Shown in pieces: positions 24,135-32,415 of a stretch of DNA of 64,000 nucleotides (position 1 is its first letter; each line of letters begins with the position of its first letter). The notes below the pieces were generated by a model. It ran no database searches, was not told the DNA's origin, and saw nothing but the letters and a program-made list of their open reading frames with translations. Position numbers and translations under genes: made by a program. The stretch is from CAVSMC01 sp963798655 (GTDB lineage: Bacteria; Pseudomonadota; Gammaproteobacteria; Burkholderiales; Casimicrobiaceae): NCBI GenBank assembly GCA_963798655.1, contig CAWCUH010000001.1:186001-250000 (forward strand), written 5' to 3'.

Positions 24135-25160
24135 ATGAACACCAACGACGAACTCGCCGCGACTGTCGCGCGGCTCACCGAGCCCGGCAAGGGCATTCTC
24201 GCCGCCGACGAGAGCACTCCCACGATCACCAAGCGCTTCAAGGGCGTCGGCGTCGAGTCGACCGACGAGATGCGCCGGCAATATCGGAACCTGCTGTTCA
24301 ACGCGGCCGATGCGGACCGTTACCTCGCCGGCGTCATCCTGTTCGAGGAAACGCTCGATCAGAAAGGTGACGGTGGCACGCTGTTCCCGCAGCTGCTCGA
24401 ACGCCGCGGCATCCTGCCGGGGATAAAGGTCGACAAGGGAACGACGCCATTGCCGAACGCCGACGGCGATCTGATCACGCAGGGCCTCGACGGACTCGCC
24501 GAGAGGCTCACGACGTACAAGTCGAAGGGCGCGCGCTTCGCCAAGTGGCGCGAGGTGTACGCGATCACCGATCGCAATCCGACGCGCCTCGGCATCGAGG
24601 CGAACGCCGAGGTGCTTGCGCGCTACGCGACGATCTGCCAGTCGCAGGGCATCGTGCCGATCGTCGAGCCGGAGGTGCTGATCGACGGCACGCACACGAT
24701 CGAGCGATGCTATGAGGTGACCGACGCCGTGCTGCACGCGGTGTTCGATGCGCTGCACCGGCATCGTGCGTTGCTCGAGTACCTCGTGCTGAAGCCGAAC
24801 ATGGTGTTGCCCGGCAAGGAGTCGGCAACGAAGGCGAGCCCCGACAGCGTTGCACGCGCGACGCTCTCCGCGCTGCGGCGAAACGTGCCGGCGGCGGTGC
24901 CGACGATCAACTTCCTCTCCGGCGGGCAATCGCCGCTCGACGCGACGGCCAACCTGAACGCGATGAACGCGATGAAAGCGGGTGCGCCGTGGATCCTGTC
25001 GTTCTCCTATGCGCGCGCGTTGCAGGACGACGCGATGAAGACCTGGGCGGGGCGCGGCGAGAACGTGCGCAGCGCGCAGCAGTTGTTCTCCCGCCGGCTC
25101 AAGATGAACAGCCTCGCCCGCGACGGCAAGTGGAACGAGCAGGCCGAAAAGGCCGCGTGA
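24135..25160 (+). CDS. Class I fructose-bisphosphate aldolase
   Basis: This 341-residue protein is full length for the Schiff-base aldolase family. The active lysine is K220 in LVLKPNMVLPG, preceded by the conserved IVEPEVL strand. The N-terminal GKGILAADESTPTITKRF signature is also present. It cleaves fructose-1,6-bisphosphate in glycolysis/gluconeogenesis and could also serve carbon fixation if the host is autotrophic. A GAAGGAG ribosome site lies 8 bp ahead of the ATG. Confidence 0.93.
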   Translation: MNTNDELAATVARLTEPGKGILAADESTPTITKRFKGVGVESTDEMRRQYRNLLFNAADADRYLAGVILFEETLDQKGDGGTLFPQLLERRGILPGIKVDKGTTPLPNADGDLITQGLDGLAERLTTYKSKGARFAKWREVYAITDRNPTRLGIEANAEVLARYATICQSQGIVPIVEPEVLIDGTHTIERCYEVTDAVLHAVFDALHRHRALLEYLVLKPNMVLPGKESATKASPDSVARATLSALRRNVPAAVPTINFLSGGQSPLDATANLNAMNAMKAGAPWILSFSYARALQDDAMKTWAGRGENVRSAQQLFSRRLKMNSLARDGKWNEQAEKAA

Positions 25161-25342
25161 CGGGCTGACCCCGGCGCACGGCTCGCGCCGTGCGTCGCGG
25201 GTTTCGCATCGCGCGGTGCCGCACATTCTCAGGTCGCAGTCGCGCGGCGCCGCGACCCTTTGCGGTCGCTGCGAATATTCCCCATTGACGGCCTGCGCGC
25301 GGCGCGTCACGATCGCCTGATTCGCGCGCTGTCATCTACAGC

Positions 25343-25370
25343 TTGATTTCGATGCGGCGCGCGCCACAAT
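25343..25370 (+). promoter_or_regulatory. Possible promoter of the alpha/beta-hydrolase-like gene
   Basis: TTGATT (25343-25348) and CACAAT (25365-25370) with a 16-bp spacer precede the ATG at 25395. The matches are modest. Confidence 0.28.
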
Positions 25371-25394
25371 GGCCGGCAAACGCCGGGGGGAATC

Positions 25395-26588
25395 ATGGCG
25401 CGGTCTTCGCCGTCGCGTGCCGCAACGAAACAGCCGACGGGTGCGGCGCACGAGGCGCGGACGGCCTCGCAGCCGTGGTCGGTCGTCGTCGATCTCGGCG
25501 CGCTGGCGGTGCTCGAGCGGCTGTTCCTGCGTGCGCCGGTGCGGCTGCTGCGCGCACGCAACAACGCGCTCGATCAGCTGTTCTACGACGTCGACACGAT
25601 CCCAGTGGCGCGGCGGCGGGATCTGCTGCAGTGGTCGGATCCCGACGGATCGATCGTCGTCGTCCACCCCGGCGATGCGCACGAGCGCGACGTCGAGCAC
25701 TTCGAGCACATCGACACGTTCGTCGCGTGGCGCAAGCGCCATGCGGTGGACGTCGTCGCGCTCGCCGGTGTCGGCAGCTCGGCGCTCGGCACGGCGGCGC
25801 TTGCGGCAAACGTCGCCGATGCACTGCAACGGCCCGTCGCCGGCATCGTATCAGGCTACGGCGTCGCCGATGCGATCGCCGAGGGCATCGTCGGCTGGTT
25901 CGTGCTGCGGCCCGGCAACCAGCTTCGGCAGCTGGTGGACGCGTGGCTGCGGCTCGCCGAGCCGCTGCTCGCCGCGATCAGCGTGCGCACGCAGCCGAAC
26001 GGCGATCCGCGACGGCTGGTTGCCTATGTGCGCGGGCTACCCGAGACGGACGCGCTCGCCGCGCTGCTGCGCGCGCCGGGCGCGCGGATCGCGACGATCG
26101 TCGGTCACAGCAAGGGCAACCTGTGCATCGCCGCGGCGCTCGACAACCTGCCGGTGAAGCAATGGGTCGCGCTGCCGCCCCATCTGTCGGTGGTGACGCT
26201 CGGCGCGCTGGTCGAACTGCCCTCGACGCTGCGCGAGCGGCGCCAATTCATCGGCGCGCTCGACGCATTCGGCTGGATGAACTCGATCCTGCCGCAATGG
26301 CCGACGCTCGTGCCATGGGCATCGCACACGCTCAACACGCGCTGGCCGTTCCATCTCGCCGCGAGGGACGCGCTCGCACCGAAAGCGCGCGCCGCGCCTC
26401 CGTCGCTCGAGGACGGCGTGCGCGCGATGCTCGATGCGCTGACTGCACCGGCATCGATCGCCGCCGAATGGGTCCGCCTGTGCTCGGGTGCGGCCACCGC
26501 ATTCGAGGGAGCGCTCGCCGAGAGCGCGCGCTCGCTGCGGCAGGGCGCGCAGCATGCGACCGACGCGGTGCGCGCGGTCGCGCATTGA
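25395..26588 (+). CDS. Alpha/beta-hydrolase-like protein of unknown substrate
   Basis: This 397-residue cytoplasmic protein has a nucleophile elbow GHSKG (IVGHSKGNLC, roughly residues 238-247) and an upstream glycine loop (LAGVGSSALG). Both are consistent with an alpha/beta hydrolase. The C-terminal 60 residues are Ala-rich and helical (SARSLRQGAQHATDAV), reminiscent of phasin-like tails. That hints at polyester-granule metabolism but is only a resemblance. There is no signal peptide. It is followed 70 bp later by a subtilase gene. Confidence 0.6.
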   Translation: MARSSPSRAATKQPTGAAHEARTASQPWSVVVDLGALAVLERLFLRAPVRLLRARNNALDQLFYDVDTIPVARRRDLLQWSDPDGSIVVVHPGDAHERDVEHFEHIDTFVAWRKRHAVDVVALAGVGSSALGTAALAANVADALQRPVAGIVSGYGVADAIAEGIVGWFVLRPGNQLRQLVDAWLRLAEPLLAAISVRTQPNGDPRRLVAYVRGLPETDALAALLRAPGARIATIVGHSKGNLCIAAALDNLPVKQWVALPPHLSVVTLGALVELPSTLRERRQFIGALDAFGWMNSILPQWPTLVPWASHTLNTRWPFHLAARDALAPKARAAPPSLEDGVRAMLDALTAPASIAAEWVRLCSGAATAFEGALAESARSLRQGAQHATDAVRAVAH

Positions 26589-26658
26589 AACGCTTGGCAC
26601 GAAGGGGAAGGGCTAGCTGGCCGTCGTTGTTCCAACGAAGATACGCGAGAGGCACGAC

Positions 26659-28653
26659 ATGACGTTCACATTCGAACCTTCGCGCGGCGCCATGGGACCG
26701 ATCGTCTCGATGGATCCGCGCTTGCAGAAGCTGGTGACGTTCCGCGCGCTCGGCATGCGCAAGCGCGCGACGACGTCGACATCGGTCGACGAGGTTGCCG
26801 TCGTCGCCAAGGTGACCGACGTCGGCAAGTGGCAGGAGCTGTCCGAGGTGCAACCCGGCGCGAGCGTCGGCGTCGCCGACGCCGACGGCACGACGATCGT
26901 CACCGGCCGCATTCCGGTCGCACGCATCGAGTACATCCGCACGCAGCCGTTCGTGAAGAGTCTCAAGGCGGCACGCCGCCTGAAGCGCACGCTTTCCGCG
27001 ACGACGCAGGAAACGCTCGCGCGTCCCGCGCTGCTTCCGCCCGGCAACAAGACCAAGGGCGGCAAGGGCGTGATCGTCGGCGTCGTCGATTTCGGCTGCG
27101 ACTTCGCGCACAGGAATTTCCGCGATGCGAGCGGCAAGTCGCGCGTGCGCGCGATCTGGAACCAGGCGGGCAATCCCGGGGCCTCCGGCAGCCCGTTCAA
27201 CTACGGGCGGCTGCATCGGCGCGCCGAGATCAACACGGCGCTCAAGAAAGCCGATCCGTACATCGCACTCGGCTACGGGCCCGATCCGAGCGAGCCCGCG
27301 CACGGCACGCACGTGATGGACATCGCGGCCGGCAACGGCAAGGGCACCGGCGTGCCTGGCATGGCGCCGCAAGCGGACATCGTCTTCGTCGAAGTATCGT
27401 CGAGCGACATCGCGTGGCAGGGTGAGGAGGTCGTCGGCCAGTCGTTCGGCGATTCCGTGCAGCTGCTCGAAGCGCTGACGTTCGTGTTCGACGAGGCCGG
27501 CACCACGCCATGCTCGATCAACGTGAGCCTCGGCACCAACGGCGGCCCGCACGACGGAACGACGCTGGTCGAGCAGGGCATCGACCGGCTGCTCACGCAA
27601 AAGCCGAATCGCGCCGTTTGCATCGCGGCGTCGAACTCGTATGCCGATGGCATCCACGCCGCGGGCACCGTGCCGCAGAGCGGCACACACGACGTCGGCT
27701 GGAACGTAGCGACGAACGATCAGACGGAGAACGAGTTCGAGATGTGGTATCCCGGGACCTCCAAGCTCGCGGTCGAGTTGCTGACGCCCACCGGCGCGAG
27801 CGTTGCGACGGTGCAGGCCGGCGCGAGCGGCACGGTGATGTCGGGCGGGCAGCCGGCGCTCTTCATCGCGAACCGGTTGCACGATCCGAACAACGACGAC
27901 AACACGATCGGCATCTACATGACCGCCGGCGCGCCCGGCGGCCGCTGGATCGTGCGGCTGCACGGAGACGCGACGCTCGCGACGCCGTTCCATGCGTGGG
28001 TCGAGCGCGACGACTACGGCCAGTCGACGTTCGAAGCGCCGACCGACAACGGGTACACCGTCGGATCGATTTCCTGCGGCCACGAGACGATCGTCGTCGG
28101 CTCGTACGACGCGCACAAGGCGTCGACCCCGCTCTCGTGGTTCTCGAGCGCCGGTCCGACGCGCGACGGCCGCCAGAAGCCCGACGTGTCGGCGCCGGGG
28201 CACGCGGTCGTCGCGGCGAAGTCCCGCAGCGTCGACGGCACGACGCAGATGTCCGGCACGAGCATGGCGGCACCGTGCGTCACGGGCCTTTGCGCGCTGG
28301 TGCTCGCGGAAGCGAAGGCGCGCGGCAGGTCGCTCGCGATCGCGGATCTGCGTGCCGCAGTCATCGATACCGCGCGACGCAATCCACCCGCCGGAACCGT
28401 CTGGGACAACCGTTTCGGCATGGGCCGCGTCTCGGCGAGCGCCGCCGTCGCGCACGTGTCGGCGCCCGTGCAGCCGATCGCAGCGGTGCGCAGGGCCACG
28501 AAGCGGCCGGCGATCGTCTACGCGCCGGAAGCGCCGGTCGCTCTCGCGGGCCGCGCGAGCGGGCGCGGCGTCAAGCCTGCTGCGCCCACGGCCGACGTGC
28601 GTCCGACAGCGAAGGGGCGACAGCGCGGCAAGTCGGCGAACCGGCGTGTCTAA
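26659..28653 (+). CDS. Subtilisin-family (S8) serine peptidase without signal peptide
   Basis: This 664-residue protein has the catalytic triad Asp144 (VVDFGCDFAH), His215 (HGTHV) and Ser535 (SGTSMAAP). About 300 residues lie between His and Ser, including an insert like the one in C5a-peptidase/S8 multi-domain types. Residues 45-110 resemble an I9-like propeptide. The C-terminus is basic (KGRQRGKSANRRV). No export signal is visible, so it may act inside the cell or use another route. A small frame overlaps its stop codon and may encode a partner. Confidence 0.88.
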   Translation: MTFTFEPSRGAMGPIVSMDPRLQKLVTFRALGMRKRATTSTSVDEVAVVAKVTDVGKWQELSEVQPGASVGVADADGTTIVTGRIPVARIEYIRTQPFVKSLKAARRLKRTLSATTQETLARPALLPPGNKTKGGKGVIVGVVDFGCDFAHRNFRDASGKSRVRAIWNQAGNPGASGSPFNYGRLHRRAEINTALKKADPYIALGYGPDPSEPAHGTHVMDIAAGNGKGTGVPGMAPQADIVFVEVSSSDIAWQGEEVVGQSFGDSVQLLEALTFVFDEAGTTPCSINVSLGTNGGPHDGTTLVEQGIDRLLTQKPNRAVCIAASNSYADGIHAAGTVPQSGTHDVGWNVATNDQTENEFEMWYPGTSKLAVELLTPTGASVATVQAGASGTVMSGGQPALFIANRLHDPNNDDNTIGIYMTAGAPGGRWIVRLHGDATLATPFHAWVERDDYGQSTFEAPTDNGYTVGSISCGHETIVVGSYDAHKASTPLSWFSSAGPTRDGRQKPDVSAPGHAVVAAKSRSVDGTTQMSGTSMAAPCVTGLCALVLAEAKARGRSLAIADLRAAVIDTARRNPPAGTVWDNRFGMGRVSASAAVAHVSAPVQPIAAVRRATKRPAIVYAPEAPVALAGRASGRGVKPAAPTADVRPTAKGRQRGKSANRRV

Positions 28654-28879
28654 GATCGCCGGCGGTGTCTCGGCGTTGCCGATGCCCGGCGACGCCGAGA
28701 CCGTGACCGTCATCGTGAAGGTCGCGCAGGCCGGCTACGTCCCGCCGGGCTTTCGCGTTCGTGCCCGCGTCGACGATCACCTGTTCACCGCCGACTGCGA
28801 CGGCGCGTCGCTGCGCCGGATCGAAGCGGATCCGAACGTGCACTCGGTTTCGCTGTCGCGGCGGTTGCAGTCGTCATGA
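28646..28879 (+). CDS. Small protein coupled to the subtilase, I9/propeptide-like
   Basis: This 77-residue protein starts at GTG 28646, overlapping the peptidase stop by 8 bp. The sequence (VTVIVKVAQAGYVPPGF, then RRIEADPNVHSVSLSRRL) has the alternating strand/helix look of subtilase propeptide-type inhibitors, especially the terminal "DPNV-x-SV" pattern. It may act as an inhibitor or folding helper in trans. Similarity is by eye only. Confidence 0.55.
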   Translation: MSKIAGGVSALPMPGDAETVTVIVKVAQAGYVPPGFRVRARVDDHLFTADCDGASLRRIEADPNVHSVSLSRRLQSS

Positions 28880-28996
28880 GGAGCGTGCAGTCGATGCAGC
28901 GCGAGCGCGAACAATGTCATCGCGCGGCAATCGAACATCGGTATCGTGAACCGATCGGCGAATTGCCGCTCATAGTTGCTCGTGCAGGAAAATTTC

Positions 28997-29218
28997 ATGG
29001 ACGCACAGTCGAAGTGCCATGAGGCGGCGGCGCATCATTTCGAGCTTGCCGCGCAGCATCATCGGCTTGCCGCGGAGCGCGCAGCGGGCGGGGACGAGCT
29101 TGCTGCGGCGCGCCTGGCCCATGTGGCGAACACGCTCGCTGCACGCGCATATCGGTATGCGTTGCACGCGGCACGGCGCACGAAAGCATCGGCGGCGGAC
29201 GACATCGACGCCGATTAG
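28997..29218 (+). CDS. Small helical His/Ala-rich protein
   Basis: This 73-residue protein has ATG 28997 preceded by CAGGAAA. It forms one long amphipathic helical region (AAAHHFELAAQHHRLAAERAAGG) with a helix-turn-helix hairpin outline, no Trp and no signal peptide. An in-frame TTG at 28976 would add 7 residues. I do not recognise a named family. The composition suggests a coiled-coil or stress-type small protein. Confidence 0.5.
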   Translation: MDAQSKCHEAAAHHFELAAQHHRLAAERAAGGDELAAARLAHVANTLAARAYRYALHAARRTKASAADDIDAD

Positions 29219-29449
29219 CGGCGGCGCAGCCCGGGCGAGCGAGCGACGCCGCCGCTGCCGTTCGCCGTCTGATTCCCGCTGATGATCCCGCTGGCGATGC
29301 TCGCGCGCGCCGGCGTCGACACGAATCGTCGTCCGCCGATCCGTTGCGCAGGTGCGCCGACGCCCGGCAACGCAGCGCCTCGCCCGCGCCACGCTGAGGG
29401 CATCGCGGCCGCGTATCATTGACCGCACGAACAATCTGCGGCGAACGCG

Positions 29450-30412
29450 ATGAAGTACAAGGACTACTACGCGACCCTCGGCGTCGAGCGCAACGCCAGC
29501 GACGAAGACATCAAGAAAGCGTACCGGCGGCTCGCGCGCAAATACCATCCGGACGTCTCGAAGGAAGCAAACGCCGAGGAGAAATTCAAGGAAGTCTCCG
29601 AGGCGTACGAGACGCTGAAGGACGCCGAGAAGCGCAAGGCCTACGACGAGCTCGGCCGACACGCGAGCGGCGAGGAGTTCCGCCCGCCGCCCGACTGGGG
29701 CCAGTCATTCGGCGCCGGCGGTGGCGGCGGTGGATTCTCGTTCGATGACGTCGACCTGGGCGACCTTTTCGCGGGCCTGGGCGGCGGATTGGGCGGCCGC
29801 GCGCGGCGACGCGATCCCAATGCGCCGATCCCGGGTCGCGACGTCGAGGCGCAGGTGCAGTTGAGCTTCGATCAGGCGTTCCACGGCACCGAGCTCGCGC
29901 TCGAGCTCGCCGAGGTTCAGTTCGACGACGAGGGTCGCGGCCGCCGCGTGCCGCGTACGATCAACGTGCGCATACCGCCCGGCGTCACAGAAGGCCAGGT
30001 GCTGCGCGTGCCCGGCAAGGGCGGCAAGGGCGCGCGCGGTGGCCGCGACGGCGATCTTTATCTCGACATTCGCGTGAGCGAGCATCCGCTGTTTCGCGCC
30101 GACGGCCGCGACCTCTACGTCGATTTGCCGCTCGCGCCATGGGAAGCGGTGCTCGGAACGTCGGTCGATCTCCCGACGCCGGCGGGTACCGTGTCGCTGA
30201 AAGTTCCGGCGGGCACGCGTGCAGGACAGAAGCTGCGGCTCGCCGGGCGCGGTATCAAACGAAGCGACGCATCCGCCGGTCACCTGTACGCGGTCGTGCA
30301 GATCGTCGTGCCGGGCGTCGTCAGCGATCGCGAGCGCGAGCTCTATCGCGAGCTTGCCAAGGAATCGACGTTCAATGCGCGCCCGCATTTCGCTGCCGGA
30401 GGCTCGCGATGA
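29450..30412 (+). CDS. cbpA: CbpA-type DnaJ co-chaperone
   Basis: This 320-residue protein has an N-terminal J domain with HPD at residues 33-35. A G/F-rich linker (GAGGGGGGFSF) and two C-terminal beta-sandwich peptide-binding domains follow. The zinc-finger repeats of DnaJ are absent, which defines CbpA. It stimulates DnaK-type ATPase and in other bacteria also binds curved DNA. It overlaps cbpM by 4 bp. Confidence 0.92.
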   Translation: MKYKDYYATLGVERNASDEDIKKAYRRLARKYHPDVSKEANAEEKFKEVSEAYETLKDAEKRKAYDELGRHASGEEFRPPPDWGQSFGAGGGGGGFSFDDVDLGDLFAGLGGGLGGRARRRDPNAPIPGRDVEAQVQLSFDQAFHGTELALELAEVQFDDEGRGRRVPRTINVRIPPGVTEGQVLRVPGKGGKGARGGRDGDLYLDIRVSEHPLFRADGRDLYVDLPLAPWEAVLGTSVDLPTPAGTVSLKVPAGTRAGQKLRLAGRGIKRSDASAGHLYAVVQIVVPGVVSDRERELYRELAKESTFNARPHFAAGGSR

Positions 30413-30717
30413 CGATCGAATGGGTGCATGCGGTGTTCCTCGACGACGCCGGCGCGCTGTCGCTGTCGCAGTTGACCGAGATGTCGGGATTGAACGAAGC
30501 GGAGCTTCGCGCGCTGGTCGAATGCGGCGCGCTCGTGCCGCGCAGCGCGGGCGCCGAGTCGTTCGACGCCGATTGCGTGGTCGTCGCGCGCACCGCGCAC
30601 CGGCTGCGCGAGGAGTTCGCGCTCGACGATGCGCACAGCGTCGCCGTGCTGCTGCGCTTCGTGCAGCGCATCGAGGAGCTCGAGCGCGAGATCGACGCGC
30701 TGCGCGCGCGCCGCTAG
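30409..30717 (+). CDS. cbpM: CbpM, modulator of CbpA
   Basis: This 102-residue protein has a MerR-like fold start (LSLSQLTEMSGLNEAELRALVECGALVP) and a C-terminal coiled coil (RIEELEREIDALRAR). CbpM binds the J domain of CbpA and inhibits its co-chaperone activity. The ATGA overlap with cbpA keeps production balanced. It converges with the amine oxidase gene, the stops overlapping by 3 bp. Confidence 0.88.
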   Translation: MTIEWVHAVFLDDAGALSLSQLTEMSGLNEAELRALVECGALVPRSAGAESFDADCVVVARTAHRLREEFALDDAHSVAVLLRFVQRIEELEREIDALRARR

Positions 30718-32282
30718 CCCGTGCGCTTCATCCGCAGCGCCGCGAGCACCTCGCGCGCCGCGCGCTGACCGCTTTCGACGGCGCCGTTCAGGTATCCGGA
30801 CGACTCGATCGACGTGTGCTCGCCGGCAAAATGCACCGCGCCGTCGCGCTCGCCGATCGCGCCGTTCAACGTCGTGTACTGGCCGGGCTTCAACAGCGAA
30901 TACGAGCCGAGCGTCCACGGATGGCGCTCCCAGGCGTTGCGGATCACGCGTCCCGTCCAATGCGCGGCGATGCCGGGCAGCGCGCGCTCGAGGTCGGCGA
31001 GCGCGTCGCGCGCACGCTCGTCCGGCTCGCCGTCGCCGGCGCGCGTCGCCGTCGAGCCGCCCGAATAGCAGTTGAGGACCGCGCTTGCGCCGGGCTGCCC
31101 GCGCGTGGGCTCCCAGCTCGTCTGGAACGCGCCTTCGACGCGCGTCTCGCCATTGCCGTTCACGCGCTGCCACCAGCGCTCGTCGAACTGCAGCTGCAGC
31201 TTGGTGTTGCGCCCCATGCCGAGCTCGCGGATGCATTTCAGCTTGCGCGCGCCGAAACCCGCCGCGCCGACGTCGACCTGGCGCAGCAGCGTGAACGGCA
31301 GCGCGAGGATCACGCGGTCGGCGATTTCGTCGACGCTCGACTGGTCGCGCGCGAAGGTGAGGCGAATGCGACCGTCGCCGCGATGCGCGATGGCGAGCAG
31401 CCGATGCGAGGTTGCGATGCGGCCGTCGATGCGCTCGCTCATCAGGCGCACGAGCTGGTCGTTGCCGCCGCGAATGTGATAGCGCTGGTCGGACTCCTCG
31501 TACGGCGACCATCGATCGCGCGGCGACGCCTGCAGCAGCGACACGACCGACACCGCGCTGATCTCGTAGAGGTCGCCCCCGAGCTCCTCGATGTAGGCAT
31601 TCGCGAGCAACCGCCCGAGCTTCGATTGCATGCCGCCGGGCACGCGCGTCGCGATCCACCGGTCGGCCGACATCCGATCGAGCGCGCGCTGCGCGGCGCT
31701 CGCGCGTCGGTACGTCGGCAGGTCGTCGCCGAGCGCCTTGGCATCGCGCTCGAGCGCCGGCAACATCCGCTGCAGGTCGGTGGTCGCCGCGTCGAGCGGG
31801 TATGCGCCGTCGGCGAGCAAGAACACCGGCGTCGACTGCGCAGGCTCCGCGGCGAGCAAGTCGTCGAGCTCGAGGCCCAACTCGGCGGCGAGCGCGCGGA
31901 TTTCGGCGTGTCCGGTGTCGATCAGCTCACCGCCGCGCTCGGCGACCTGGCCGTCGAATGCACGCCGCTCGGACCAGCAGCGGCCGCCTGCGCGCGGCGA
32001 CGCTTCGAATACGTCGGCGGCGAAGCCGCGCTTGCGCAGCTCGTACGCGGCGGACAAGCCGGCGAGCCCCGCGCCGACGATCACGACGCGCGGGGCGCGT
32101 GCCGCCGCTGCGAGCGGCGCCCACGCCGACAGTGGGAGCGCCGTGGCGGCACCGAACGCGAGCGCACGCTTGACGAACTCGCGGCGCGCGGCCGACGGAC
32201 GATTCGCATCGCCATCGTGCACAGCGTCGCGCGCGTCGCGCGCAACGCGCTGCACCAGACGCATCAGTTCGCTGCGCGCCAT
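30714..32282 (-). CDS. Tat-exported flavin-containing amine oxidase
   Basis: This 522-residue protein has a twin-arginine signal (RREFVKRA at residues 33-40, then a hydrophobic stretch to about 61). An FAD-binding GAGLAG (70-75) and the amine-oxidase C-terminal flavin motif (HFAGEHTSIESSGYLNGAVESG) follow. It would be folded with FAD in the cytoplasm and exported to oxidise amines or amino acids in the periplasm. The first 30 residues before the Arg pair are unusually long, and a start at Met7 is possible. Confidence 0.85.
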   Translation of the reverse strand: MARSELMRLVQRVARDARDAVHDGDANRPSAARREFVKRALAFGAATALPLSAWAPLAAAARAPRVVIVGAGLAGLSAAYELRKRGFAADVFEASPRAGGRCWSERRAFDGQVAERGGELIDTGHAEIRALAAELGLELDDLLAAEPAQSTPVFLLADGAYPLDAATTDLQRMLPALERDAKALGDDLPTYRRASAAQRALDRMSADRWIATRVPGGMQSKLGRLLANAYIEELGGDLYEISAVSVVSLLQASPRDRWSPYEESDQRYHIRGGNDQLVRLMSERIDGRIATSHRLLAIAHRGDGRIRLTFARDQSSVDEIADRVILALPFTLLRQVDVGAAGFGARKLKCIRELGMGRNTKLQLQFDERWWQRVNGNGETRVEGAFQTSWEPTRGQPGASAVLNCYSGGSTATRAGDGEPDERARDALADLERALPGIAAHWTGRVIRNAWERHPWTLGSYSLLKPGQYTTLNGAIGERDGAVHFAGEHTSIESSGYLNGAVESGQRAAREVLAALRMKRTG

Positions 32283-32415
32283 CGCTTGCCTCGCTTCGCG
32301 GCCTCCGCGCCGCCTCGTGCATCAACATGCAGACGGTCGGCCGCCGCAGCCGACTCGCATTTGCTCCGCACGGGCTCGGCGCTGCGCGCCCGGAGCCGAC
32401 CTCCGCTGCTCGCGT

